DNA from: Closterium sp. NIES-65
Taxonomy: Eukaryota; Streptophyta; Zygnematophyceae; Desmidiales; Closteriaceae
Length of the DNA: 64,000 nucleotides
NCBI GenBank assembly: GCA_948144175.1
Contig: CANXME010002412.1
Location: 1-64,000, forward strand
Reading direction: 5' to 3'
A model generated the notes under the pieces. The model worked only from the letters and a program-made list of their open reading frames with translations. It was not told the DNA's origin and ran no database searches. A program made the position numbers and the translations under genes. Within the stretch, counting starts at the first letter, position 1; every line of letters starts with the position of its first letter. Shown here piece by piece: positions 1-14,464 of the stretch.

Positions 1-551
1 CCTTATTCTTGCAATTTTGCACACGCTAGGCCTTTGTTCTTGCAATTTTGCACACGCGAGGTCCTTGTTCTTGTTATTTTGCATACACTAGGACCTTGTT
101 CTTTTTATTTTGCACACGCTATGCTCTTGTTATTTTTATTTTGCACACGCTATGCCCTTGTTCTTGCTATTTCGCGAACGCTAGACCCTTGTTCTTGATT
201 TTTTGCACACGCCAGGCCCTTGCTCTTGCTATTTTGCACTCGCTAGGCCCTTGTTCTTGCAATTTTGCACACGCTAGGCCCTTGTTCTTGCAATTTTGCA
301 CATGCTAGACCCTTGTTTTTTTTATTTTGCACACGCTAGGCCCTTGTTCTTGCTATTTCGCAAACGCTAGGCCCTTGTTCTTGATTTTTTGCACACGCTA
401 GGCCCTTGTTCTTACAATTTTGCACACGCTAGGCCCTTGTTCTTGCAATTTTCCAAACGCTAGGCCCTTGTTCTTGCAATTTTGCACACGCTAGGCCCTT
501 GTTCTTTTTTTTTTGCACATGCTACGCCCTTGTTCTTTTTTATTTGCACAC
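1..551. repeat. T-type satellite segment, left edge
   Basis: Satellite with CTTTTTATTTTGC monomers and one CGCGAACG / GATTTTTTGC / GCACTCG marker cassette (from about 171). The T-type stretch ends near 551, where pure TTGCAATTTT and TTGCTATTTT monomers take over. The array continues past the window edge. No gene. Confidence 0.85.
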
Positions 552-3500
552 GCTAGGCCCTTGTTCTTGCAATTTTGCACACGCTAGGTCCTTGTTCTTG
601 CAATTTTGCACACGCTAGGGCCTTGTTCTTGCAATTTTGCACACGCTTGGCTCTTGTTCTTGCTATTTTGCACACGCTAGACCCTTGTTCTTGCAATTTT
701 GCACCCAATAGGCCCTTGTTCTTGCTATTTTGCACACGCTAGACCCCTGTTCATGCAATTTTGCACACGCTAGGCCCTTGTTCTTGCAATTTTGTACATG
801 CTAGGCCCTTGTTCTTGCTATTTTGCATACGCTAGACCCTTGTTCTTGCAATTTTGCACACGCTGGGCCCTTGTTCTTGCTATTTTGCACACGCTAGGCC
901 CTTGTTCTTGCTATTTTGCAGATGCCCCGCCCTTGTTCTTGCTATTTTGCACACGCTAGGCCCTTGTTCTTGCTATTTTGCACACACTAGGCCTTTGTTC
1001 CTGAAATTTTGCATACGCTAGGCCCTTGTTCGTGCAATTGTGCACACCCGAGGCCGTTGTTCTTGCAATTTTGGACATGCTAGGCCCTTGTTCTTGCAAT
1101 TTTGCACACACTAGGCCCTTGTTCTTGCAATTTTGCACACGCTAGACCCTTGTTCTTGCAATTTTGCACACTCTAGGCCCTTGTTCTTGCTATTTTGCAC
1201 ACGCTAGGCCCTTGTTCTTGCAATTTTGCACACGCTAGACCCTTGTTCTTGCAATTTTGCACACGCTAGGCCCTTGTTCTTGCTATTTTGCACACGCTAG
1301 GCCCTTGTTCTTGCAATTTTGCACACGCTAGGCCCTTGTTCTTGCAATTTTGCAAATGCTAGGCCCTTGTTCTTGCTATTTTGCACATGCTAGACCCTTG
1401 TTCTTGCAATTTTGCACACGCTATGCTCTTGTTCTTGCTATTTTGCACTTGCTAGACCCTTGTTCTTGCAATTTTGCACACGCTAGGCCCTTGTTCTTGG
1501 AAATTTGCACACGCTAGGCCCTTGTTTTTGCAATTTTGCACACGTTAGGCCCTTGTTCTTGCAATTTTGCACTTGCTAGGCCCTTGTTCTTGCTATTTTG
1601 CATCCGCTAGACCCTTGTTCTTGCAGTTTTGCAAACGCTAGGCCCTTGTTCTTGCTATTTTGCACACGCTAGGCCCTTGTTCTTGCTATTTTGCACACGC
1701 AAGACCCTTGTTCTTGCAAGTTTGTACACGCTATGTTCTTATTCTTGCTATTTTGCACACGCTAGACCCTTGTTCTTGGAATTTTGCACAGGCTAGGACT
1801 TTGTTATTGCTATTTTGCACACGCTACACCCTTGTTCTTGCAAGTTTGCACAGGCTATGCCGTTGTTATTGCTATTTTGCACACGCTAGACCCTTGTTCT
1901 TGCAATTTTGCACATGCTAGGCCCTTGTTCTTGCAATTTTGCTCACGCTAGGCCCTTGCTCTTGCGATTTTGCACACGCTAGGCCCTTGTTCTTGCTATT
2001 TTGCACATGCTAGGCCCTTGTTCTTGCAATTTTGCACACGCAAGGCCCTTGTTCTTGCAATTTTGCAAACGCTAGGCCCTTGTTCTTGCTATTTTGCACA
2101 TGCTAGACCCTTGTTTTTGCAATTTTGCACACGCTATGCTCTTGTTCTTGCTATTTTGCACACGCTAGACCCTTGTTCTTGCAATTTTGCACACGCTAGG
2201 CCCTTGTTCTTGCTATTTTGCATACGCTAGACCCTTGTTCTTGCAATTTTGCACACGCTATACCCTTGTTCTTGCAATTTTGCACACGCTAGACCCTTGT
2301 TCTTGCAATTTTGCACACGCTAGGCCCTTGTTCTTGCAATTTTGCACACGCTAGGCCCTTGTTCTTGCAATTTTGCACACGCTAGGCCCTTGTTCTTGCA
2401 ATTTTGCACACGCTAGGCCCTTGTTCTTGCTATTTTGCACACGCTAGACCCTTGTTCTTGCAATTTTGCACACAGTAGGCCCTTGTTCTTGCAATTTTGC
2501 ACACGCTAGGCTCTTGTTCTTGCTATTTTGCTCACGCTAGACCCTTGTTCTTGCAATTTTGCACACAGTAGGCCCTTGTTCTTGCTATTTTGCACACGCT
2601 AGGCCCTTGGTCTTGCAATTTTTCACACGGTGGGCCCTTGTTCTTGCAATTTTGCACATGCTAGGCCCTTGTTCTTGCAATTTTGCTCACGCTAGGCCCT
2701 TGTTCTTGCGATTTTGCACACGCTAGACCTTTGTTCTTGCAATTTCGCACACCCTAGGCCCTTGTTCTTGCTATTTTGCACACGCTAGGCCCTTGTTCTT
2801 GCAATTTTGCACACGCTAGGCCTTTGTTCTTGCAATTTTGCAAACGCTAGGCCCTTGTTCTTGCTATTTTGCACATGCTAGACCCTTGTTTTTGCAATTT
2901 TGCACACGCGTTGCTCTTGTTCTTGCTATTTTGCACACGCTAGACCCTTGTTCTTGCAATTTTGCACACAGTAGGCTCTTGTTCTTGCTATTTTGCACAC
3001 GCTAGGCCCTTGTTCTTGCAATTTTGCACACGGTGGGCCCTTGTTCTTGCAATTTTGCACATGCTAGGCTCTTGTTCTTGCAATTTTGCTCACGCTAGGC
3101 CCTTGTTCTTGCGATTTTGCACACGCTAGACCTTTGTTTTTGCAATTTTGCACACCCTAGGCCCTTTTTCTTGCAATTTTGCACACGCTTGGCCCCTGTT
3201 TTTGCAATTTTGCACACGCTAGGCCCTTGTTCTTGCAATTTTGCACACGCTAGGCCCTTGTTCTTGCAATTTTGCACACGCTAGGCCCTTGTTCTTGCTA
3301 TTTTGCATACGCTAGACCCTTGTTCTTGCAATTTTGCACACGCTATGCCCTTCTTCTTGCAATTTTGCACACGCTAGACCCTTGTTCTTGCAATTTTGCA
3401 CACGCTAGGCCCTTGTTCTTGCAATTTTGCACACGCTAGGCCCTTGTTCTTGCAATTTTGCACACGCTAGGCTCTTGTTCTTGCTATTTTGCACACGCTA

Positions 3501-6330
3501 GACCCTTGTTCTTGCAATTTTGCACACAGTAGGCTCTTGTTCTTGCTATTTTGCACACGCTAGGCCCTTGTTCTTGCAATTTTGCACACGGTGGGCCCTT
3601 GTTCTTGCAATTTTGCACATGCTAGGCTCTTGTTCTTGCAATTTTGCTCACGCTAGGCCCTTGTTCTTGCGATTTTGCACACGCTAGACCTTTGTTTTTG
3701 CAATTTTGCACACCCTAGGCCCTTTTTCTTGCAATTTTGCACATGCTAGGCCCTTTTTCTTGCAATTTTGCACACGCTAGGCCTTTGTTCTTGCAATTTT
3801 GCAAACGGTAGGCCCTTGTTTTTGCTATTTTGCACATGCTAGACCCTTGTTTTTGCAATTTTGCACACGCTATGCTCTTGTTCTTGCTATTTTGCACACG
3901 CTAGACCCTTGTTCTTGCAATTTTGCACACGCTTGGCCCTTGTTTTTGCAATTTTGCACACGCTAGGCCCTTGTTCTTGCTATTTTGCACACGCTAGGCC
4001 CTTGTTCTTGCAATTTTGCACACGCTAGGCCCTTGTTCTTGCTATTTTGCATACGCTAGACCCTTGTTCTTGCAATTTTGCACACGCTATGCCCTTGTTC
4101 TTGCAATTTTGCACATGCTAGACCATTGTTCTTGCAATTTTGCACACGCTAGGCCCTTGTTCTTGCAATTTTGCACACGCTAGGCCTTTTTATCTTGCAA
4201 TTTTGCACACGCTAGGCCCTTGTTGTTGCAATTTTGCACACGCTAGGCTCTTGTTCTTGCTATTTTGCACACGCTAGACCCTTGTTCTTGCAATTTTGCA
4301 CACAGTAGGCCCTCGTTCTTGCTATTTTGCACACGTTAGACCCCTGTTCATGCAATTTTGCACACGCTAGGCCCTTGTTCTTGCAATTTTGTACATGCTA
4401 GGTCTTTGTTCTTGCTATTTTGCACACGCTAGACCCTTGTTCTTGCAATTTTGCACACGCTAGGCCCTTGTTCTTGCAATTTTGCACACTCTAGGCTTTT
4501 GTTCTTGCTATTTTGCACACGCTAGGCCCTTGTTCTTGCTATTTTGCAGATGCCCCGCCCTTGTTCTTGCTATTTTGCACACGCTAGGCCCTTGTTCTTG
4601 CAATTTTGCACACACTAGGCCCTTGTTCCTGAAATTTTGCATACGCTAGGCCCTTGTTCGTGCAATTATGCACACCCGAGGCCGTTGTTCTTGCAAATTT
4701 GCACATGCTAGGCCCTTGTTCTTGCAATTTTGCACACGCTAGGCCCTTGTTCTTGCAATTTTGCACACGCTAGACCCTTGTTCTTGCAATTTTGCACACG
4801 CTATGCCCTTGTTCTTGCTATTTTGCACACGCTAGGCCCTTGTTCTTGCAATGTTGCACACGCTAGGCCCTTGTTCTTGCAATTTTGCAAACGCAAGGCC
4901 CTTGTTCTTGCTATTTTGCACAGGCTAGACCCTTGTTTTTGCAATTTTGAACACGCTAAGACTTTGTTCTTGCTATTTTGGACACGCTAGACCCTTGTTC
5001 TTGCAATTTTGGACATGCTAGGCCCTTGTTCTTGCAATTTTGCACACGCTAGGTACTTGTTCTTGCAATTTTGCACACGCTAGACCCTTGTTCTTGAAAT
5101 TTTGCACACGCTAGGCCCTTGTTCTTGCTATTTTGCACACGCTAGGCCCTTGTTCTTGCGATTTTGCACACGCTAGACCCTTGTTCTTGCAATTTTGCAC
5201 ACGCTAGGCCCTTGTTCTTGCTATTTTGCACACGCTAGGCCCTTGTTCTTGCAATTTTGCACACGCTAGGCCCTTGTTCTTGCAATTTTGCAAACACTAG
5301 GCCTTTGTTCTTGCTATTTTGCACATGCTAGACCCTTGTTCTTGCAATTTTGCACACGCTATGCTCTCGTTCTTGCTATTTTGCACACGCTAGGCCCTTG
5401 TTCTTGCAGTTTTGCACACGCTAGGCCCTTGTTTTTGCAATTTTGCACACGCTAGGCCCTTGTTCTTGCAATTTTGCACACGCTAGGCCCTTGTTCTTGC
5501 TATTTTGCATATGCTAGACCCTTATTTTTGCAGTTTTGCAAACGCTAGGCCCTTGTTCTTGCTATTTTGCACACGCTAGGCCCTTGTTCTTGCTATTTTG
5601 CACACGCTAGACCATTGTTCTTGCAAGTTTGTACACGCTATGTCCTTGTTTTTGCTATCTTGCACACGCCAGACCCTTGTTCTTGCAATTTTGCACATGC
5701 TAGGACTTTGTTATTGCTATTTTGCACACGCTAGACCCTTGTTCTTGCAAGTTTGCACAGGCTATGCCGTTGTTCTTTCTATTTTGCACATGCTAGACCC
5801 TTGTTCTTGCAATTTTGCACATGCTAGGCCCTTGTTCTTGCAATTTTGCTCACGCTAGGCCCTTGTACTTGCGATTTTGCACACGCTAGACCTTTGTTCT
5901 TGCAATTTTGCACACGCTAGGCCCTTGTTCTTGCTATTTTGCTCATGCTAGGCTCTTGTTCTTGCAATTTTGCACACGCAAGGCCCTTGTTCTCGCAATT
6001 TTGCAAATGCTAGGCCCTTGCTCTTGCTATTTTGCACATGCTAGACCCTTGTTTTTGCAATTTTGCACACGCTATGCTCTTGTTCTTGCTATTTTGCACA
6101 CGCTAGACCCTTGTTCTGACAATTTTGCACACGCTAGGCCCTTGTTCTTGCAGTTTTGCACACGCTAGGCCCTTTTGCTTGCAATTTTGCACACGCTAGG
6201 CCCTTGTTCTTGCAATTTTGCACACGCTAGGCCCTTGTTCTTGCTATTTTGCATACGCTAGACCCTTGTTCTTGCAATTTTGCACACGCTATGCCCTTGT
6301 TCTTGCAATTTTGCACACGCTAGGCCCTTG
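552..6330. repeat. A/B-type satellite domain
   Basis: About 186 monomers of the TTGCAATTTTGC and TTGCTATTTTGC classes, with many CTAGACC variants and almost no poly-T monomers. Private markers show internal and remote duplication. A CGGTGGGCCC monomer recurs near 2631, 3034 and 3592 (shifts of 403 and 558 bp, or 13 and 18 monomers). A GCAGATGCCCCGCCC monomer near 917 and 4546 recurs at 18186 and 44745. The stretch around 3.8-5.3 kb is repeated near 17.4-18.9 kb with a shift of about 13,640 bp. No gene. Confidence 0.85.
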
Positions 6331-7690
6331 TTCTTTTTATTTTGCACACGCTAGGCCCTTGTTCTTGCTCTTTCGCGAACGCTAGGCCCTTGTTCTTGAT
6401 TTTTTGCGCACGCTAGGCCCTTGCTCTTGCTATTTTGCACTCGCTAGGCCCTTGTTCTTGCAATTTTGCACACGCTAGGCCCTTGTTCTTGCAATTTTGC
6501 ACACGCTAGGCCCTTGTACTTTATATTTTGCACACGCTAGGCCCTTGTTCTTTTTATTTTGCACACGCTAGGCCCTTGTTCTTGCTATTTTGCACACGCT
6601 ATGCCCTTGTTCTTGCAATTTTGCACATGCTTGACCCTTGTTCTTTTTATTTTGCACACGCTAGGCCCTTGCTCTTGCTATTTCGCGAACGCTAGGCCCT
6701 TATTCTTGATTCTTTGCACACGCTAGGCCCTTGCTCTTGCTATTGTGCACTTGCTAGGCCCTTGTTCTTGCAATTTTGCACACGCTAGGCCCTTTTTCTT
6801 GATTTTTTGCACACGCTAGGCCCTTGCTCTTGCTATTGTGCACTTGCTAGGCCCTTGTTCTTGCAATTTTACACAAGCTTGGCCCTTGTTCTCTTTATTT
6901 TGCACACACTAGGCCCTTGTTCTTTTTATTTTGCACACGCTAGGCCCTTTTTCTTGCTCATCGCGAACGCTAGGCCCTTGTTCTTGATTTTTTGCACACG
7001 CTAGGCCCTTGCTCTTGCTATTTTGCACTCGCTAGGCCCTTGTTCATGCAATTTTGCACAGGCTAGGCCCTTGTTCTTGCAATTTTGCACACGCTTGGCC
7101 CTTGTTCTTTTTATTTCGCACACGCTAGGCCCTTGCTCTTGCTATTTTGCACTCGCTAGGCCCTTGTTCTTGCAATTTTGCACAGGCTAGGCCCTTGTTC
7201 TTGCAATTTTGCACACGCTTGGCCCTTGTTCTTTTTATTTCGCACACGCTAGGCCCTTGTTCTTGCAATTTTGCACACGCTAAGCCCTTGTTCTTGCTAT
7301 TTTGCACATGCTATGCCCTTGTTCTTTATATTTTGCACACGCTAGGCCCTTGTTCTTGCAACTTTGCACATGCTAGACCCTTTTTTTTTATTTTGCACAC
7401 GCAAGGCCCTTGTTCTTGCTATTTCACGAACGCTAGGCCCTTGTTCTTAATTTTTTGCACACGCTAGGCCCTTGTTCTAGCAATTTTGCATTCGCTATGC
7501 CCTTGTTCTTGCAATTTTGCACACGCTAGGACCTTGGTCTTTTTATTTTGCACACGCTAGGCCCTTGTTCTTTTTATTTTGCACACGCTAGGCCCTTGTT
7601 CTTGCTATTTTGCACACGCTATGCCCTAGTTCTTTTTATTTTGCACACGGTAGGCCCTTGTTCTTGCAATTTTGCACAAGCTAGACCATT

Positions 7691-8378
7691 GTTCTTTTTA
7701 TGTTGCACACACTAGGCCCTTGCTCTTGCTATTTATGTTGCACACGCTAGGCCCTTATTCTTGATATTTTGCACATGCTAGGCCCTTGATCTTGCTATTT
7801 TGCACTCGCTAGGCCCTTGTTTTTGCAATTTTGCACATGCTAGGCCCTTGTTCTTGCAATTTTGCACACGCTAGGCCCTTATTCTTTTTATTTTGCACAC
7901 GCTAGGCCCTTGTTCTTTTTTTTTTTCACACGCTAGGCCCTTGCTCTTGCAATTTTGCACACGCTAGGCCCTTGTTCTTTTTATTTTGCGCACGCTAGGC
8001 CCTTGTTCTTTTTTTTTGCATACATTAGGAACTTGTTCTTTTTATGTTGCACACACTAGGCCCTTGCTCTTGCTATTTATGTTGCACACGCTAGGCCCTT
8101 ATTCTTGATATTTTGCACATGCTAGGCCCTTGATCTTGCTATTTTGCACTCGCTAGGCCCTTGTTTTTGCAATTTTGCACATGCTAGGCCCTTGTTCTTG
8201 CAATTTTGCACACGCTAGGCCCTTATTCTTTTTATTTTGCACACGCTAGGCCCTTGTTCTTTTTTTTTTTCACACGCTAGGCCCTTGCTCTTGCAATTTT
8301 GCACACGCTAGGCCCTTGTTCTTTTTATTTTGCGCACGCTAGGCCCTTGTTCTTTTTTTTTGCATACATTAGGAACTT
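7691..8378. repeat. 344-bp tandem duplication in the satellite
   Basis: Two adjacent copies, about 7691-8034 and 8035-8378, begin at an unusual TTTTTATGTTGCACAC monomer. Each contains a second oddity, CTATTTATGTTGCAC, which adds 3 bp to the normal phase. The shift is therefore 344 bp (11 x 31 + 3). The shared rare variants show a single duplication event. Confidence 0.8.
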
Positions 8379-8899
8379 GTTCTCTATATTTTGCACACGC
8401 TATGCCCTTGTTCTTTTTATTTTGCACACGATCCCCTTGTTCTTTTTTTTTGGAACACGCTAGGCTCTTGTTCTTGATTTTTTGCACACGCTAGGCCCTT
8501 GCTCTTGCTATTTTGCACTCGCTAGGCCCTTGTTCTTGCAATTTTGCACACACTAGGCCCCTGTTCTTGCAATTTTGCACATGCTAGGCCCTTGTTCTTT
8601 TTATTTTGCACACGCTAGGACCTTGTTCTTTTTATTTTGCACATGCTAGGCTATTGTTTTTGCTATTTTGCACAGGCTATGCCCTTGTTCTTTTTATTTT
8701 GCACACGCTAGGCCCTTGTTCTTGCAATTTTGCACATGCTAGACCCTTGTTCTTTTTATTTTGCACAAGCTAGGCCCTTGCTCTTGCTATTGTGCACTTG
8801 CTAGGCCCTTGTTCTTGCAATTTTGCACACGCTAGGCCCTTGTTCTTGCAATTTTACACACACTAGGCCCTTGTTCTCTTTTTTTTGCACACGCTAGAA

Positions 8900-11800
8900 C
8901 CTTGTTCTTTTTATTTTGCACACGCTAGGCTCTTGTTCTTGCTATTTTGCACACGCTATGCCCTTGTTCTTTTTATTTTGCACACGCTAGGCCCTTGTTC
9001 TTGCAATTTTGCATATGCTAGACCTTTGTTCCTTTTATTTTGCACACGCTATGCCCTTGTTCTTGCTCTTTTCCGAACGCTAGGCCCTTGTTCTTGATCT
9101 TTTGCACACGCTAGGCCCTTGCTCTTGCTATTTTGCACTCGCTAGGCCCTTGTTCTTGCAATTTTGCACACGATAGGCCCTTGTTTTTGCAATTTTGCAC
9201 ACACTAGGCCCTTGTTCTTTTTATTTTGCACACGCTAGGCCCTTGATCTTTTTATTTTGCACACGCTAGGCCCTTGTTCTTGCTATTTTGCACACGCTAT
9301 GCCCTAGTTCTTTTTATTTTGCACACGCTAGGCCATTGTTCTTGCAGTTTTGCACATGCTAGACCCTTGATCTTTTTATCTTGCACACGAAAGGCCCTTG
9401 TTCTTTGAATTTTGCACACGCTAGGCCCTTGTTCTTGCTAGTTTGCACATGCTATACCCTTGTTCTTTTTATTTTGCACACGCTATGCCCTTGTTCTTTT
9501 TTTTTTGCACAAGCTAGGCCTTTGTTCTTGCAATTTTGCACATGCTAGACCCTTGTTCTTTTTATTTTGCACACGCTAGGCCCTTGTTCTTGCAATTTTG
9601 CACATGCTAGACCCTTGTTCTCTCTATTTTGCACACGCTATGAACTTGTTCTTTTTATTTTGCACACGCCAGGCCCTTGTTCTTGCAATTTTGCACATGC
9701 TATACCCTTGTTCTTTTTATTTTGCACACGCTAGGCCCTTGTTCTTGCTATTTCGCGAACGCTAGGCCCTTGTTCTTGATTTTTTGCACACGCTAGGCCC
9801 TTGCTCTTGCTATTTTGCACTCGCTAGGCCCTTGTTCTTGCAATTTTGCACACGCTAGGCCCTTGTTCTTGCAATTTTGCACACGCTAGGCCCTTGTTCT
9901 TTATATTTTGCACATGCTAGGCCCTTGTTCTTTTTATTCTGCACACGCTAGGCCCTTGTTCTTGCTATTTTGCACACCCTATGCCTTTGTTCTTGCAATT
10001 TTGCACACGCTAGGCCCTTGCTCTTGCTATTTTGCAACCGCTAGGCCCTTTTTCTTGATTTTTTGCACACGCTAGGCCCTTGCTCTTGCTATTGTGCACT
10101 TGCTAGGCCCTTGTTCTTGCAAATTTGAACATGCTAGGCCCTTGTTCTTGCAATTCTACACAAGCTTGGCCCTTGTTCTCTTTATTTTGCACACGCTAGG
10201 CCCTTGTTCTTGCTATTCTGCACACGTTATGCCCTTGTTCTTTTTATTTTGCACACGCTAGGCTATTGTTCTAGCAATTTTGCACATTCTAGACCTTTGT
10301 TCTTTTTATTTTGAACACGCTAGGCCCTTGTTCTTGCTCTTTCGCGAACGCTAGGCCCTTGTTATTGATTTTTTGCACACGCTAGGCCCTTGCTCTTGCT
10401 ATTTTGCACTCGCTAGGCCCTTGTTCTTGCAATTTTGCACATGCTAGGCCCTTGATCTTGCAATTTTGTACACCCTAGGCCCTTGTTCTTTTTTTTTTGC
10501 ACACGCTAGGCCCTTGTTCTTTTTATTTTGCACACGTTAGGCCCTTGTTCTTGCTATTTTGCAAACGCTATGCCCTTGTTCTTTATATTTTGCACACGCT
10601 AGGCCCTTGTTCTTGCAATTTTGCACATGCTAGACCCTTGTTCTTTTTATTTTGCACACGCTAGGCCCTAATTCTTGCTATTTCGCGAACGCTAGGCCCT
10701 TCTTCTTGATTTTTTGCACACGCCAGGCCCTTGCTCTTGCTATTTTGCACTCGCTAGGCCCTTGTTCTTGCAATTTTGCACACGCTAGGCCCTTGTTCTT
10801 GCAATTTTGCACACGCTAGGCCCTTGTTCTTGATATTTTGCACATGCTAGGCCCTTGTTCTTTTTATTCTGCACACGCTAGGCTCTTGTGCTTGCTATTT
10901 TGCACACGCTATGCCGTTGTTCTTGCAATTTCGCACACGCTAGGCCCTTGCTCTTGCTATTTTGCACTCGCTAGGCCCTTGTTCTTGCAATTTTGCACAT
11001 GCTAGGCCCTTGATCTTGCAATTTTGTACACCCTAGGCCCTTGTTCTTTTTTTTTTGCACACGCTAGGCCCTTGTTCTTTTTATTTTGCACACGTTAGGC
11101 CCTTGTTCTTGCTATTTTGCAAACGCTATGCCCTTGTTCTTTATATTTTGCACACGCTAGGCCCTTGTTCTTGCAATTTTGCACATGCTAGACCCTTGTT
11201 CTTTTTATTTTGCACACGCTAGGCCCTAATTCTTGCTATTTCGCGAACGCTAGGCCCTTCTTCTTGATTTTTTGCACACGCCAGGCCCTTGCTCTTGCTA
11301 TTTTGCACTCGCTAGGCCCTTGTTCTTGCAATTTTGCACACGCTAGGCCCTTGTTCTTGCAATTTTGCACACGCTAGGCCCTTGTTCTTGATATTTTGCA
11401 CATGCTAGGCCCTTGTTCTTTTTATTCTGCACACGCTAGGCTCTTGTGCTTGCTATTTTGCACACGCTATGCCGTTGTTCTTGCAATTTCGCACACGCTA
11501 GGCCCTTGCTCTTACTATTTTGCGAACGCTAGGCCCTTTTTCGTGATTTTTTGCACACACTAGGCCCTTGCTCTTGCTATTGTGGACTTGCTAGGCCCTT
11601 GTTCTTGCAAATTTGAATATGCTAGGCCCTTGTTCTTGCAATTTTACACACGCTTGGCCCTTGTTCTCTTTATTTTGCACACGCTAGGCCCTTGTTCTTT
11701 TTATTTTGCACACGCTAGGCCCTTGTTCTTGCTATTCTGCACACGCTATGCCCTTGTTCTTTTTATTTTGCACACGCTAGGCCCTTGTTCTTGCTCTTTC

Positions 11801-14464
11801 GCGAACGCTAGGCCCTTGTTCTTGATTTTTTGCACACGCTAGGCCCTTGCTCTTGCTATTTTGCACTCGCTAGGCCCTTGTTCTTGCAATTTTGCACATG
11901 CTAGGCCCTTGATCTTGAAATTCAGTACACGCTAGGCCCTTGTTCTTTTTATTTTGCACACGCTAGGCCCTTGTTCTTTTTATTTTGCACACGCTAGGCT
12001 CTTGTTCTTGCTATTTTGCACACGCTATGCCCTTGTTCTTTTTATTTTGCACACGCTAGGCCCTTGTTCTTGCAATTTTGCATATGCTAGACCTTTGTTC
12101 CTTTTATTTTGCACACGCTATGCCCTTGTTCTTGCTCTTTTCCGAACGCTAGGCCCTTGTTCTTGATCTTTTGCACACGCTAGGCCCTTGCTCTTGCTAT
12201 TTTGCAATCGCTAGGCCCTTGTTGTTGCAATTTTGCACACGATAGGCCCTTGTTTTTGCAATTTTGCACACACTAGGCCCTTGTTCTTTTTATTTTGCAC
12301 ACGCTAGGCCCTTGATCTTTTTATTTTGCACACGCTAGGCCCTTGTTCTTGCTATTTTGCACACGCTATGCCCTAGTTCTTTTTATTTTGCACACGCTAG
12401 GCCATTGTTCTTGCAGTTTTGCACATGCTAGACCCTTGTTCTTTTTATTTTGCACACGAAAGGCCCTTGTTCTTTGAATTTTGCACACGCTAGGCCCTTG
12501 TTCTTGCTATTTTGCACATGCTATACCCTTGTTCTTTTTATTTTGCACACGCTATGCCCTTGTTCTTTTTTTTTTGCACAAGCTAGGCCTTTGTTCTTGC
12601 AATTTTGCACATGCTAGACCCTTGTTCTTTTTATTTTGCACACGCTAGGCCCTTGTTCTTGCAATTTTGCACATGCTAGACCCTTGTTCTCTCTATTTTG
12701 CACACGCTATGAACTTGTTCTTTTTATTTTGCACACGCCAGGCCCTTGTTCTTGCAATTTTGCACATGCTAGACCCTTGTTCTTTTTATTTTGCACACGC
12801 TAGGCCCTTATTCTTGCTATTTCGCGAACGCTAGGCCCTTGTTCTTGATTTTTTGCACACGCTAGGCCCTTGCTCTTGCTATTTTGCACTCGCTAGGCCC
12901 TTGTTCTTGCAATTTTGCACACGCTAGGCCCTTGTTCTTGCAATTTTGCACACGCTAGGCCCTTGTTCTTTATATTTTGCACATGCTAGGCCCTTGTTCT
13001 TTTTATTCTGCACACGCTAGGCCCTTGTTCTTGCTATTTTGCACACCCTATGCCTTTGTTCTTGCAATTTTGCACACGCTAGGCCCTTGCTCTTGCTATT
13101 TTGCAACCGCTAGGCCCTTTTTCTTGATTTTTTGCACACGCTAGGCCCTTGCTCTTGCTATTGTGCACTTGCTAGGCCCTTGTTCTTGCAAATTTGAACA
13201 TGCTAGGCCCTTGTTCTTGCAATTCTACACAAGCTTGGCCCTTGTTCTCTTTATTTTGCACACGCTAGGCCCTTGTTCTTGCTATTCTGCACACGTTATG
13301 CCCTTGTTCTTTTTATTTTGCACACGCTAGGCTATTGTTCTAGCAATTTTGCACATTCTAGACCTTTGTTCTTTTTATTTTGAACACGCTAGGCCCTTGT
13401 TCTTGCTCTTTCGCGAACGCTAGGCCCTTATTATTGATTTTTTGCACACGCTAGGCCCTTGCTCTTGCTATTTTGCACTCGCTAGGCCCTTGTTCTTGCA
13501 ATTTTGCACATGCTAGGCCCTTGATCTTGCAATTTTGTACACCCTAGGCCCTTGTTCTTTTTTTTTTGCACACGCTAGGCCCTTGTTCTTTTTATTTTGC
13601 ACACGTTAGGCCCTTGTTCTTGCTATTTTGCAAACGCTATGCCCTTGTTCTTTATATTTTGCACACGCTAGGCCCTTGTTCTTGCAATTTTGCACATGCT
13701 AGACCCTTGTTCTTTTTATTTTGCACACGCTAGGCCCTTGTTCTTGCTATTTCGCGAACGCTAGGCCCTTCTTCCTGATTTTTTGCACACGCCAGGCCCT
13801 TGCTCTTGCTATTTTGCACTCGCTAGGCCCTTGTTCTTGCAATTTTGCACACGCTAGGCCCTTGTTCTTGCAATTTTGCACACGCTAGGCCCTTGTTCTT
13901 GATATTTTGCACATGCTAGGCCCTTGTTCTTTTTATTCTGCACACGCTAGGCTCTTGTGCTTGCTATTTTGCACACGCTATGCCGTTGTTCTTGCAATTT
14001 CGCACACGCTAGGCCCTTGCTCTTACTATTTTGCGAACGCTAGGCCCTTTTTCGTGATTTTTTGCACACACTAGGCCCTTGCTCTTGCTATTGTGGACTT
14101 GCTAGGCCCTTGTTCTTGCAAATTTGAATATGCTAGGCCCTTGTTCTTGCAATTTTACACACGCTTGGCCCTTGTTCTCTATATTTTGCACACGCTAGGC
14201 CCTTGTTCTTTTTATTTTGCACACGCTAGGCCCTTGTTCTTGCTATTCTGCACACGCTATGCCCTTGTTCTTTTTTTTTTGCACACGCTAGGCCCTTGTT
14301 CTTGCTCTTTCGCGAACGCTAGGCCCTTGTTCTTGATTTTTTGCACACGCTAGGCCCTTGCTCTTGCTATATTGCACTCGCTAGGCCCTTGTTCTTGCAA
14401 TTTTGCACATGCTAGGCCCTTGATCTTGAAATTCAGTACACGCTAGGCCCTTGTTCTTTTTATT
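8900..14464. repeat. 3,069-bp tandem segmental duplication
   Basis: Sequence from about 8900 is repeated from about 11954 with a shift of exactly 99 monomers (3,069 bp). Shared private markers include CATATGCTAGACC with TTCCTTTTATTTTG, TCCGAACG, CACACGAAAGGCC and CTCTCTATTTTG. The second copy lacks the internal 558-bp duplication of the first, so past that point the shift becomes 2,511 bp (81 monomers). Boundaries are approximate because the copies merge into ordinary satellite. Confidence 0.8.
10441..11556. repeat. 558-bp tandem duplication (18 monomers)
   Basis: Copies at about 10441-10998 and 10999-11556 share the markers TTGTACACCCTAGG, CACGTTAGG, CCCTAATTCTTGC and CCCTTCTTCTTG in the same order. 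The counterpart near 13510 (shift 3,069 bp) has only one copy. The 558-bp duplication therefore either arose after the 3,069-bp event or was lost from the second copy. Confidence 0.78.
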